A DNA stretch of 22,531 bases from Larix sibirica (Eukaryota > Streptophyta > Pinopsida > Pinales > Pinaceae). A program made the position numbers and the translations under genes. A model generated the notes under the pieces. That model did no database searches, had not been told where the DNA came from, and saw nothing but the letters and a program-made list of their open reading frames with translations. Positions 1 to 9,559 of this stretch are shown here, one piece after another; the first letter of the stretch is position 1; each line of letters starts with the position of its first letter. The stretch is taken from assembly GCA_004151065.3 (NCBI GenBank), contig NWUY0300017595.1:13185-35715 (forward strand), written 5' to 3'.

Positions 1-25
1 CTCTCTCTCTCTCTCTCTCTCTCTC
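1..25. repeat. CT dinucleotide microsatellite
   Basis: The window opens inside an uninterrupted run of CT dinucleotides, about 12 units long. Its true length is unknown because it is cut by the window edge. Confidence 0.95.
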
Positions 26-1602
26 ATCCATGCTGATGCAGGGAACCTCGTTGTCTTGTTTTTTTGTGACCAGTGAACCATTCTTCCTAGTTGGGGTGTG
101 GGTTCTAAAATTGTAATTCAAAATTGTTTATGAAATTAGAATCTGATATCTAGAAAAATGTTGGGTGATGGCTGCCATGTCAAACCCATATCATGATGCT
201 AGTGAAATGACGAACTGTGTGTGAACCTTCCTCGATGGAAATTCTAGTGCATTGGTTATTAATGGAAGCCTAGTGTAGGGTATTCACTGTTGTGCGTTTG
301 GAATAAAAATTAAGGAAGGAAATGCACCGTTTGGTGTGAAACTGGTTGGTGCCAAATTCCTGAACTAGTGAGAAAGAACCATGCGGTTTGGTGTGGAATT
401 GGCGAGTGTCATGCTATGAGAGATAACTGGGTGGGAATTACTCTATTTACCTTTTCATCAACCTGGAGTGTTCATCTGGTGGATTCATAGTCTCAAATCA
501 GGGGTGGTACCTTGCTGAGGTATTTATGAGCAAGGTAGCTTATGGTTGGGTGGAGCATGCCTCACATGCAGCCAGTTGCTCAAGTTATAATTATCCATAA
601 AAGTACCGATGCTCTATATTAGCTTTACTATTATTTTGTATGCATGTGAATGAATTGAAATGAATAAATGATTCCCGAAGGATATGAATTTCTACTAGTG
701 TTCAATATGTAATTTTGTACATTGAATGTCATACTTGAATTCTGCATTTTAGTTCATAAACAATCTCATGTATGAGTAAATATGATGGATGCATATGGAA
801 GCTAGCAAATTGGGGTTGGTGGTGTCAATGGAAATAGTAATTCATTGTATAAGGACATTACTTAACGAAACTATGCTTTTGGTGATTTCTTATTCCCTGT
901 GGAAATCCATCAATTTCTTGTTAATGGAATTGTTCCCAAAATTGACTAAGTGTGGTGAGTTGTTCATGTCTGGAACGTTCATTTACAAAGTAAAATGTTT
1001 ATGAGATCACTTATAATTGTTATTCCAATTCCTTGCAAGAATATTGGATGTTTTCTGTTATCGGAAGCCTTATCCAGGCTGTTTGTTGAAGTTAAACTTA
1101 GGTCTGTAAGCCTTAAGTTCCAAAGTTAAAACCCAAAAACCGGTTTGTTGGTTTCCTTACAAATTCCTAAATGTTTAAGTTGTAAATTATTGTATTAAAG
1201 GTAGGAAATGATATGTTTTATTTATTAGTTCAATTTGTATGCCTTAGTCTACTTTTAATAAATTAAGTGGCAAATTCCAAGTGGAGAGCTAGTAAATTCC
1301 TTCCGGAAAAACAATTTAGTAGCACGTGCATGTGCCAGCACCTGATGGACTCTATGATACATGCAAACTGTTGGGTGTCATTTAGTGTCATAACGAGGTA
1401 TGTTACACTAAATATCTAAATGGTATATTTGATGATTAATACAACTAAATTATATACATGGTGTACTTAAGAATGTACATAATTAATTATATGTATTAAC
1501 CATGTTTAATAGATTTATGATGAATTTATATTGGAAAGAATGAGTAATATTTTGCATAATTATATACGTCCACATTTCATACATGTTTTAAATTGCATAT
1601 GC
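26..1602. other. AT-rich stretch without a recognisable gene
   Basis: I find no convincing coding sequence on either strand. The only open frames are short and have no recognisable motifs (for example 789-1004, a hydrophobic 71-residue frame). A short imperfect duplication is visible: the word GTTTGGTGTG occurs at 329 and again at 386 with partly matching flanks, 57 bp apart. The base composition and lack of coding resemble decayed transposon or intergenic plant DNA, but I cannot assign it to a family. Confidence 0.6.
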
Positions 1603-1704
1603 GTTATTATTATTATTTTTGTTACTATAGGAACAATTGGGATGGGGCTGGTTGACATGAGGTCTAGGGGTCCAATCCCATCCACTACCACTATACCTCT
1701 AGGT
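1603..1704 (-). mobile_element. SINE-like 3' fragment
   Basis: Read on the minus strand, this fragment matches the 3' half of the fuller SINE at 3361-3605. Shared blocks include the stretch ending in CCACTATACC(C/T)CTAGGT, the GGGGCTGG block, and a tail of AAT triplets (plus strand 1603-1616, ATT repeats). The tRNA-like head with the Pol III boxes is missing, because homology stops at position 1704 immediately before an N. The two copies differ at many positions, so both are old. I do not know a family name for it. Confidence 0.6.
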
Positions 1705-1705
1705 N
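1705..1705. other. single ambiguous base at a homology break
   Basis: One N. Left of it the sequence follows the SINE copy. Right of it the sequence is a unit of the ~237-bp tandem repeat. The matching SINE copy at 3361-3605 continues differently from this point, so this may be a contig or gap join. Confidence 0.6.
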
Positions 1706-2415
1706 AGCTTGGGGTCCACAATACCCACCCCACACAACACCAAGAAGGTACCCCTTCACCGCTCAACGATCCGTCAATCGTATCCTTCCTCTAGGTGCTA
1801 TACCAATGTGTGCGTAGAAATACCATCCAAACCTCGCTATTCCATTAGGAGTTCATAGCCTTCACTAATCTCCTAGCCAGATCCATGCTCAACACCACTT
1901 TGGTACTTAATACCAACAACCGACCTCGCACGGACTTGGTTAGCTTGGGTTCCACAATACCCACCCCACACAACACTCTTTAGGTGTTATTCCAGTGTGT
2001 GCATAGAAATACCACCCAAACCTAACTATTCCACTAGGAGGTCGTGCAACCGCTATTGGATCTCAATCCACTCTATGCTCAACAATCTATTATCTTCTCA
2101 GGGATTACATCAAATCAAGTAGGACATACAGTCAAATATGGTTACCTCCAGAACCATATACGCCTCGCGTAGACTTGACTAGCTTGGAGTCCACAATAAC
2201 CGCCCCACACAACACCAAGAAGGTACCCCTTCACCTCTCAATGATCCCTCAAGCATCACCTTCCTCCAGATGCTATACCAATGTGTGTGTGTATAAAGAC
2301 AACCCAAACCCCGTATCATTTGCCTACAGGCTCGTTTTTCCCAGGGCTTACAAATCTAGGATGCACAGAACCAATGGTTTCATGGAATCACTTGATCACT
2401 GTTCGATAGAACACT
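1706..2415. repeat. ~237-bp imperfect tandem repeat, three units
   Basis: The phrase AGCTTGG(G/A)(G/T)TCCACAATA begins at 1706, 1942 and 2181, so the spacing is 236 and 239 bp. It is followed each time by CCCCACACAACAC and then a TGTGTG(C/T)-containing block ending in CCCAAACC or CCAAACC. The middle unit lacks about 40 bp of the segment with the AAGAAGGTACCCC word. The array probably belongs to the LTR-like relic, since the same core recurs twice in the 11032-13634 LTR. Confidence 0.8.
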
Positions 2416-2906
2416 CTATCATATAGGGTTCACATGTTACAACTGGACTAATGGGAAGCTATAAGCAGGATTACGTCAACAACAATGGAACAAGACTTCT
2501 AAGGCATGCGACTAAATATTCACGGCGCTTCACTACCCTGCTAGTTCAACTCAGAACACTTATGGGAACAAGATTTATCACGTAGGTCTTTCAACACAAA
2601 TTCAAGATGCTCAGGTTCACACTATTAGCTGGGTAATTTGATACCACTACATTAACTAGATCAACGGAGGGATGCATGGTAGTTGCGTTCTCTAGTTCAT
2701 CATTGAGTCACAGTCATGACCACGATCTAGAGCTTAGATCTACTCTCCACTCTGTCACTATTCAGGTTCAAATTCCTCTCAAAAAAGGGTCGACTCTTTC
2801 TCGTCAGATCAGAATGGATAGGTTGTTCGATGGATGGGTAACAATGACTTGCACACCAAACAAGGTGAGATAGATAGATCCACGAAGGATCGAGTTAGTT
2901 GATCAT

Positions 2907-3020
2907 GTAAATTCATTAACTGGATGACATAATCACTAATAGGATGATTAACAAGATCACTGATAGGCTGACTAACAGACTCATTGACAGGATGACTAAT
3001 AGACTCATTGATAGGTTACT
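2907..3020. repeat. 24-bp minisatellite, about five units
   Basis: Units begin at 2907, 2931, 2955, 2979 and 3003, exactly 24 bp apart, with a core like (A/G)(A/C)TCA(C/T)TGATAGG(A/C)TGACTAA. The last unit is partial. The outer units are the most diverged. The period is a multiple of three, but no long ORF crosses it, so I see no reason to think it encodes a peptide repeat. Confidence 0.85.
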
Positions 3021-3360
3021 GCACCATCCCCCAATTGATAAGAAATTTAAGGATGACATCAATTCAACTGGTTGATTACCCAATAAGCAACTCCCATCCT
3101 GGTTCTGCTGGGCGACTGAAACTACTTTGTCATAAGGAAACTCAGACCCATGCCCTCATTTACACAAGACAATAATTGTCTCAACTACCTTCCTCTTGGA
3201 AGCATTAAATGATTGGGGCGCATGAGTCAACTTGATAGTTGATGGCTCATCAGTCCTCTCTAGGACACTTGGAGCTCATATATAGACTTCAATACGTCCC
3301 TTTTCCTAACCTTAGGATAATCATGCCCCTTTCTATTGTTTCATTGAACAGTCAGCCGTG

Positions 3361-3605
3361 TATTTATTTATTATTATTATTTAACTAGGGGAATCGACAA
3401 CTGGGAAGGGGCTGGTACTCGCATGACACGTGGTCCAAGGATCCAATCCCGTCCGCTACCACTATACCCCTAGGTGCACCCACACAACCCGCAAGCATGG
3501 GGCACGGGTAAGGCGGGGTGATTTGAACTCGTGACCTCCATTTACAACATTTCCTTCATATCAAGCGAATCGTCGGTTGATCTACACTCCTCCGGGCTGC
3601 ATGTG
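3361..3605 (-). mobile_element. tRNA-derived SINE
   Basis: On the minus strand the order is as expected for a SINE. There is a tRNA-like head (about 3605-3515), then an unrelated body containing the block shared with 1603-1704, then a tail of AAT/AAAT repeats (plus strand 3361-3380). The head carries an A-box-like TAGATCAACCGA at 3573-3584 and a B-box-like GAGTTCAAATC at 3520-3530, in the correct order. The length of ~245 bp is typical of plant SINEs. I could not identify flanking target-site duplications. The box-to-box distance (54 bp between starts) is somewhat longer than in a plain tRNA. Confidence 0.7.
3520..3584 (-). promoter_or_regulatory. internal Pol III promoter (A and B boxes) of the SINE
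   Basis: The A-box-like TAGATCAACCGA (3573-3584) and B-box-like GAGTTCAAATC (3520-3530) are on the minus strand in tRNA order. In plant SINEs these internal boxes recruit TFIIIC. Both deviate from consensus (B box GAGTTCAAATC versus GGTTCRANNCC), so current activity is doubtful. Confidence 0.55.
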
Positions 3606-4382
3606 TGTTTTTTGGTGTGTGCTTTAGACACTTCAATATACACATCAACAATGAAATTACCTTAGTTTTAGGTTCAACTTGATATTGAGAGTGATATTCA
3701 TTGATCTTCTAATATAAATTGTTTTCTTGCATTGTTCACTATCTATTAGTTGTATTACTTCATTAGTAAACTTGAAACATGCATAGACTATTGTTATTGA
3801 TATTGAACAAGAATAAGACTACAGAAAGTAAGCTTGAATATTCTGAGATTGCATCACTAAATCAAACCATTGTCCCTGTAATGTCCCCATTTTTGGGTTC
3901 CCTGTTCTAAAATTAGGGATAGCTTCTGAGGCTTATGTTATCCTAGACAGAAGGGTGAGGTTATGTTATCGATGAGATCGAAGGATTTGGAGGAGTTAGA
4001 TGAGGCCCAAACTAGTCCATTTACCATTGTTCATCATCGGGATCACTTCCACACAGGTCGCTCTTAGTTTCGTGGCATTTTGATGATTCTCGTAATTTGG
4101 GGTTATTATTGAGCTTAATTTCATTAAATGAAATAATGGTGTTATTTGGATCATATTATTTGAGGGAATACCTTAGCATAATAGCTCACTGGAACCAAGG
4201 AAAAATAGCTAGATATTGGGATGAGGAGAAAGGGACTTCTAGTGTTTGGGAATGTCTTAAAAGCCAATTGATCACTTTCCGACATGAAAAAATAGGTTAA
4301 AAAGTGTTATAAAGTGACTTTAATCTTTAAGTGAAAAAGTATAAGGGGAGTAAGGGTCATATGGATTAACTAAAAGAGGAAA

Positions 4383-4389
4383 TATATAG
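4383..4389 (+). promoter_or_regulatory. TATA box of the plus-strand LTR
   Basis: TATATAG followed by AAGGGGCTC lies ~507 bp into the LTR, a usual place for the U3/R transition. Transcription would start about 30 bp downstream. Confidence 0.5.
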
Positions 4390-5038
4390 AAGGGGCTCAG
4401 AGAAGTATAAGTAAGGGTAGCATGCCACTTTTAGGATTATATTTTTGAATTGATATTTTGTGGAGTGTTCTTATGAACCGAGTTTTTGGTGGGGTTTGGA
4501 AAAACCATTCCATTGTGGTTTGGTTTCAGTGGTGCAAGTTTTTTTCAGGGTTTGGAAAAAACCTTCCTATGGCAGCAAAACTGGCCTTAAGAAGGGTGTC
4601 ATGGCACTTTGGAGGAGTGTTATCTTTGGGAGGAGGCTGAGAACTTCCGGAGGAGGCCGCGAGGTGCGACTATCATGAGGAGAGGTCGAGGAGGTGTTTA
4701 GAGGGAGCTGTGGGTTTTGGAATATTGGTGGGGGATCTAATATGATCGATCCATTTAAGAAGGGCCACCAAGATATCCGAGGGAGGTTGAAATCCATTGC
4801 AGCAAGACATGATCACGTGAGGGGTATGAAACCCGATTCTTGGAATTTGGTGGGTGCAACATCGCTTTGGGAAATATTGGGAGGATAAGAGAGCCTTTGA
4901 TGGGGATGCATCGGTTAGTAGGAGATTCATGGTGATAATCTTGGTATCTGGTTTGCATTTTTTTTGTTTTGATGATACCTTGCAGCTTCCATAACAACCA
5001 TTACAGATTGTACTGTTGTTATATGAGTTTCCACTCAT

Positions 5039-5044
5039 AATAAA
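5039..5044 (+). promoter_or_regulatory. possible polyadenylation signal in the LTR
   Basis: AATAAA inside an A/T-rich stretch ~200 bp before the LTR end, where the R/U5 boundary is expected. Plant signals are loose, so this is only suggestive. Confidence 0.35.
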
Positions 5045-5243
5045 AATAATCATATTTTCTCTCTCATTTCATGTGTAATTGGAATAATTGCAATGTGTTT
5101 GACGAAATATATTCATTAGAGTGTATGTAAACTATTCGAAGAAATTCATAAACACTTGTCATGCAAACTGTCTAACAAAATCCAACAATCAGATCAACAA
5201 AAAACATTAATATTCTAGCCTAGCTCAATTAGGGATATTATAG

Positions 5244-5255
5244 TGGTATCATATC
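5244..5255 (+). other. primer-binding site, initiator tRNA-Met type
   Basis: TGGTATCATATC agrees at 10 of 12 positions with TGGTATCAGAGC, the site complementary to the 3' end of plant initiator tRNA-Met used by many gypsy and copia elements. It sits one base after the LTR end. Confidence 0.75.
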
Positions 5256-5330
5256 TAATTTTCTTTCCAACCTGAGGGGAAAATTAATGAGGACTTATTT
5301 AAGATTGTGTACATATAGGGGTCGAAAAAT

Positions 5331-6681
5331 ATGATGACAGGGAGAGAGCTCTTGGATGAAATTTCGAAAAAGCTAGTAGTAATTAAATACATGTCTTACT
5401 ACTGAGAATATCTAGCATTCGGTGAGGAGATCTGTGCAACCTTGTCCTTTGAATTCTATTTCACCATCAAGTATGGAAGTTGGCCCAAGGATTTGGACAA
5501 GGATTCCTTTAAAGGATCATGGCATAAATTGAAGAGATATGAGCATGAAGGATATTTGAGGGAGCATGCATATATCCATAGTGAGGATTTATGCATAGAG
5601 GAAGACCAAACATCATCATATGAGGCATAATCAAAGCTAACTGTTGAGGCCAATGACACCAATGTATTGGATGGGTATACCTATTATGGAGTTTTTGAAT
5701 TGGAAAAAGATGAGGATGCAACATATTGTCCTACTTACGATGACTGTGAGGAAATGTTCCTATCAATCATTGTTGAGGATCCAACATCTTTCCCTCTGTA
5801 TGATTTTGATGGTTCAAGTGGGCTAGAACCTAACTATGATATGGATTCAACATCTCATCCTATTTATGACATGTATGATGATGAAAGCATGATTGTACCA
5901 GAATATGACAAAAGGATGGGATCTATGCATGGAGGAAGACAAGGAAGGGGATGAATTGGTGGATGAGAACTTGTATAAGAATGATAGTTCACATGAGTCC
6001 CATCACTGCACGATATCAACTAGTGATTCAGTTGGTCCCTTGTGTGATATCCTACGCCATGTTGATGAAATAACATTGCGTGATTTGGAGGACCATTTAT
6101 TGGTCACATAAGAGTAAATTGTGCAGGTGTTGATGAGTGTAGATGGTGTTCATAAGTTTACCAAATACCTTATGTGGAAAACCGAGTTGTAGGAGAGACA
6201 AAAAGGAGTTGCATAAGGAGTCACTAGTACCTAGTTTCACATCATGAAAGAAGCACTAGAGAAGATGAAATCCGATTACTTGCAGTTGTTCATGGATAGG
6301 GAACTTTCTCTTAAGTTCACTAAAGAAAAGGAAAGGGAGGCTGAGGAACTTTGTTACCAATTGAGTTTGGCATGCTCTTCATCATTGACGGCAGCAGAGA
6401 CTCCATCATATTTAGAAGCTGGGACACATGAGGGCGTGAGTGGCACTCATGGTTTGAGGGAGGAGGATCCTGTGATGATACTGCATGAGGAGCATTCAAA
6501 TTTGTAGGTGCTTAAGGAGAGGTTTGAAATAGAGGGTTTTGACCATGTGCCTATTTTTCATTGTGGGGATCATGATTTGCCTCTATTAGAGAGGCCACTA
6601 AAATCTCAAGGCTTGGCTATGGAGGAGATAGTTGAGCACATTCCTTGTGGAATAGACTGCAAGGAAATGTATGCATCCTAG
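5331..6681 (+). pseudogene. gag-position ORF of the plus-strand LTR element, broken
   Basis: Starting at ATG 5331, 76 bp after the primer site, one frame runs to about 5950 with only two in-frame stops (near 5403 and at 5628). A shift near 5925 leads into a second frame, which runs to the TAG at 6679-6681 with several more stops between 6109 and 6232 and at 6505. The N-terminal ~90 residues mix charge and aromatics (WPKDLDKDSFKGSW, HKLKRYEHEGYLREH). The middle is very acidic with a repeated P-x-Y-D theme (CPTYDD, FPLYDFD, EPNYDMD, HPIYDMYDD, VPEYD). The distal part (6244-6500) is Lys/Glu-rich and probably helical. I see no classical capsid motif, zinc knuckle or pol domain. Position argues for a structural protein of the element, perhaps of a non-autonomous one. 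I do not recognise the family. Confidence 0.5.
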
Positions 6682-6828
6682 ATTAGGTGGATGGGTATAC
6701 GATAGTCGTACGCATGCTATGGGATATAGTGTTGTTGGACAATCTACTCAAGTGGACGTGAGCCAGATCTCCCTATCCTAATTAGGTATAGAAAAATTGA
6801 AGTACAAAATACAACCTTCTTTCCTAGA

Positions 6829-6829
6829 N
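6829..6829. other. single ambiguous base at a homology break
   Basis: One N, inside the minus-strand integrase frame immediately after the residues KWKDYIH. Beyond it (lower coordinates) the reading no longer resembles integrase, and 6682-6828 holds nothing I recognise. This may be a contig join. Confidence 0.6.
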
Positions 6830-7435
6830 AATGAATGTAATCCTTCCACTTAGATGGCTTATCCATCACATACATCCTTAACATATATTCCAACACTTGA
6901 TTTGCTCTCTCTATATGACCATATATTTGAGGATGGTAGGATGTGCTTAAATTTAGCTGAGATCCCAACTCCTTAAACAATCCTTTCCAGAAATTTGAAG
7001 TGAATTTTTCATCTCTATCTGATATTATTTCCTTAAGCAGTCCATGCAACTTGAAAATTGCCTTGATTAAGATCTACACAATGTCATTAGTCTTATGTGT
7101 TGACTTAACTGGAATGAAATGCGTTGCCTTCGTCAACTTGTCCACCACTACCATGATTGAATCATGCTTCTTCACTGTCATTAGGAGTCCTGCAATAAAA
7201 TCCATAGATATCTCTTCCCACTTCCACTCATGAATAGTAACTAGCTGCAATAATCATGTTGGGTGTTGGTGCTCAACCTTCACTTGCTGGCACTTAGGAC
7301 ATCTAGCCATGTACTGCGTGATGTCCTTCTTCATCAATGGCAAAAAATACTGCTTCCTTGCTGCTTTCATGATTTTATGATATCTAGGGTGACCTGGGTA
7401 AGGTGTTTGACGAATCTCATCCATTATTAGTCTCT
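6830..7435 (-). pseudogene. integrase (zinc-binding and catalytic core) of the gypsy element
   Basis: This is the enzyme that joins retrotransposon cDNA into the chromosome. The N-terminal zinc-binding motif reads HPRYH...CPKC (about 7398-7288), an H-x3-H-x25-C-x2-C pattern. The catalytic triad is intact and in one frame: Asp in MDFIAGL (7200-7202), Asp in ISDRD (7017-7019) and Glu in HIERANQ (6909-6911). The last two are separated by 35 residues, as in retroviral-type integrases. A TGA falls between the zinc motif and the core. The core ends abruptly after KWKDYIH at the N, so the C-terminal domain is missing. The two stretches open without stops are about 7049-6830 and the segment before the TGA. 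Confidence 0.9.
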
Positions 7436-7736
7436 TTAATTATGTGTTTTCTGGAATGTACAATAGTCCTTGCAACAAAAAAAATCCATCTTCTTCCAGT
7501 TAATATCCCTCATACTTCTTGTTTGGTTTAGCTTGGAAAATTCTCGTGTGCACTTGCGCCTACTTCTCATCTTCAGTTGCGACCCTACTCACTCATTTTC
7601 TGATATCAGCATGACACGATCTCATGGATGCGACATGAAACTTTTTACTAAGCGCGCCAACAACCTTTTTTTCCTTGCCTTTGACATGCTTGATTTCAAG
7701 ATCGAACTTGCTTAGGAATAATAACCATCTATCCTG

Positions 7737-8030
7737 TCAAGCATTCAGATTCGACTGATCAAACATATATTTTAAACTCAAATGATCGATGTAAAACTCA
7801 AACATTCGTTCGAGCAGGTAGTGTCGCCACAATTTCAAGGTGTTCACTATGGCTGCTAGCTCCAAATCATGCGTCGCATAATTCTTCTCATGATCCTTTA
7901 ACTTTTTGGACTCATATCGTATCACATTCCCTTCCTTCATAAGTACTCCTCCCAATCCTTCAATGCAATCATCTTTGCATACTATGAAATCTTTATCCTC
8001 CAATTTTGAAAAGAAGGGCACTAGTGTGAA
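7737..8030 (-). pseudogene. RNase H domain of the gypsy polyprotein
   Basis: This domain removes the RNA strand of the RNA/DNA hybrid during reverse transcription. The frame from 8021 to 7737 is open and carries the usual gypsy wording: DFIVCKDDCIEGLGGVL near the start, then VIRYESKKLKDHEKNYATHD, LELAAIV and LWRHYLLER, ending in DHLSLKYMF. The usual TDAS after the first beta strand is KDDC here. It lies between RT and integrase, as expected. The linker to the integrase (7436-7736) reads as weak, shifted coding sequence with stops. Confidence 0.88.
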
Positions 8031-8129
8031 ATTCCTTTACATGCTATAAATTTTTCTCACATTGCTCAGACCATGCAAAATTCACATCCTTTCTCTGCAG
8101 TGACATGATAGGATGCACCACATTGGAGA

Positions 8130-8830
8130 ATTTTTTTATGAATCTCTTGTAATATCCTGCTAAACCCATGAAAGATTGAACAAATGTCACATTCCTAGGT
8201 GTAGACCAATTTACTATCGCCTCAATCTTCTCAGGATCTACTGAAATTCCTTCTTCTAATAGAACTCACATTTACTTAGCTTGGCGTACAACTTATGCTC
8301 CTGGAGCACCTGCAATACCATGTTGAGATGTTCTGCGTGTTCTTCCTCATTCTTGGAATATATGAGGATGTCATCTAGGAATACCAATATGAACTTATCC
8401 AAATACTGGCTGAACACACTATTCATGAGGCACATGAAGGTAAACGACGCCTTGGTTAAATGAAACGGCACAACAATGAATCCATAATGGCCATACCACA
8501 TACTGAAAATTGTCTTATGCATATATTCCTCCTTGATTCAGACCTGATGGTACACTAACCTTAACTCAATCTTGGAAAACATTTTTTCTCCTTGATCTAA
8601 TCAAAGAGATCATATATCTTTGGAAATGGATACTTGTTGTTGATTGTGACCTTATTGAGTTGTTTATAGTCAATACACAATTGCAAGGTTCCATCCTTAT
8701 TCTTAACGAAGAACATTGGCGAACCCCATGGGGACACACTTGCTCTAATATACTTCTTATCCATTAATTATTGAAGTTGAATTTTCAAATCTACCAATTA
8801 TGGAGTGCTCATTTTGTAAGGGGCTTTAAA
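8130..8830 (-). pseudogene. reverse transcriptase of the gypsy polyprotein
   Basis: The N-terminal part (about 8790-8590) contains [38 protein letters not shown] and then a disrupted segment. The C-terminal part (8522-8256) contains the catalytic FLDD box in ILVFLDDILIYSKN (Asp-Asp codons at 8370-8375) and then [26 protein letters not shown]. The segment that should carry motif A, between about 8590 and 8520, is shifted and cannot be read cleanly. Family membership is clear; function is lost. Confidence 0.9.
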
Positions 8831-9028
8831 CACTAGGGCTGCATTGGGCACTAGATTTAGTAAAATCAATATCTCTTTTGGGCAGCAGTCCTAAAACTTC
8901 GTCTGAAAATACATCCTTATATTCTTGCAACGCTGGACCTTTACCCTCTGCAAATCCTAATACATTAATTGCATATACATGTTAGTTCTTCTTGAAGTAC
9001 CTTCCTAACTGCAACGCTGAAACTTGCC

Positions 9029-9480
9029 TTATATAAAAAAAACTGGCACGCCTTTCACTAGTTGAGGCTTGCCTTCATCATTAAGGCATTCATGAGACTT
9101 ATTATAACATTCAAGCTTGGTGTGATGCTTTTCCAGCCAATCCATGCCAATAATAACATCATATGATCCCGATGGTAGGATGTTCAGATTTGCTACACTA
9201 TACAGGTCGTCCAACAATAACGACCATCCTTCTACCACTTCACTGACTTTCCTCTTCGTCCCAGTGGCTAACTGAACTAACCACAACTTTCCATGCTTAC
9301 TTAAGCACACAAAATTCAACAATATTAGGATGAATATAGATATGACTCTACCCTGGGGCTATTTAAATAGAAAAATACTGCGCAACAATGTTACCTCCAG
9401 ATTCAACTACTGTAGCTCGATGGTCTGCTTGATATCATCCAAAGATACGTAGATTATAGGAGTTGATTTGGCCATATCCT
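9029..9480 (-). pseudogene. aspartic protease of the gypsy polyprotein
   Basis: The open frame 9322-9029 holds LWLVQLATGTKRKVSEVVEG, LNILPSGSYDVIIGMDWLEKH and a tail with VKGVPV, the typical C-terminal half of gypsy proteases. The active-site segment lies upstream in another frame, at about 9352-9300. I read it there as IAPG-stop-SHIYIHP, where the catalytic D-S/P-G triad would be expected. The Asp appears to be replaced by Ala and a stop follows. A frameshift near 9320 separates the two halves. It cleaves the polyprotein in living relatives; this copy cannot. Confidence 0.82.
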
Positions 9481-9559
9481 CTTTAATCACAACTCCTTCA
9501 ATGTTAATAATCATTTGAGGTTGTTCCTTCCTATGAGAGAAATCATACAACTTCATCCC

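Larger units (their letters stand above)
1706..3340 (-). mobile_element. decayed LTR-like relic related to the 11032-13634 LTR
   Basis: Two features tie this stretch to the long minus-strand LTR at 11032-13634. The tandem-repeat core around CCACAATAC..CCCCACACAACACC is shared with 12578 and 12918. A second block beginning CCCATG at 3147, containing CAAGACAATAA, is shared with 13394. The blocks appear in the same order, so the relic has the same orientation. No terminal TG..CA boundaries can be seen. The right end meets the SINE tail and the left end is an N. A ...TTTGATACCACT... string near 2636-2648 could be the complement of a primer-binding site, which would place the LTR 3' boundary inside this stretch, but I do not trust it. 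Short ORFs here (2175-2426, 2676-2873) show no domain. Confidence 0.45.
3877..5242 (+). mobile_element. 5' LTR of a plus-strand Ty3/gypsy-type element
   Basis: The stretch starts TGTAATGTCCC and ends GGGATATTATA. These ends are near-perfect inverted complements: the expected GGGACATTACA is present with two changes, one of which destroys the terminal CA. One base after the end lies a TGGTATCA primer site, which fixes the 3' boundary. Inside are a TATA box at 4383 and an AATAAA at 5039, giving rough U3, R and U5 regions. The length is 1366 bp. No matching 3' LTR occurs in the window. Short ORFs on both strands within it (for example 4673-5053 minus) are chance frames. Confidence 0.75.

Noticed and set aside
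789-1004. 71-residue plus-strand ORF
   Set aside because: No motif, no plausible start context, and AT-rich sequence in which such frames are expected by chance.
2175-2426. 83-residue plus-strand ORF
   Set aside because: It falls inside one unit of the ~237-bp tandem repeat. The other units do not keep the frame open, so selection for coding is unlikely.
2636-2648. Possible complement of a primer-binding site (TTTGATACCACT)
   Set aside because: Only about 8 bases match the consensus and there is no LTR end with TG..CA beside it.
4673-5053. 126-residue minus-strand ORF with several Cys
   Set aside because: It lies inside the plus-strand LTR across R and U5, has no domain wording, and overlaps other chance frames on both strands.
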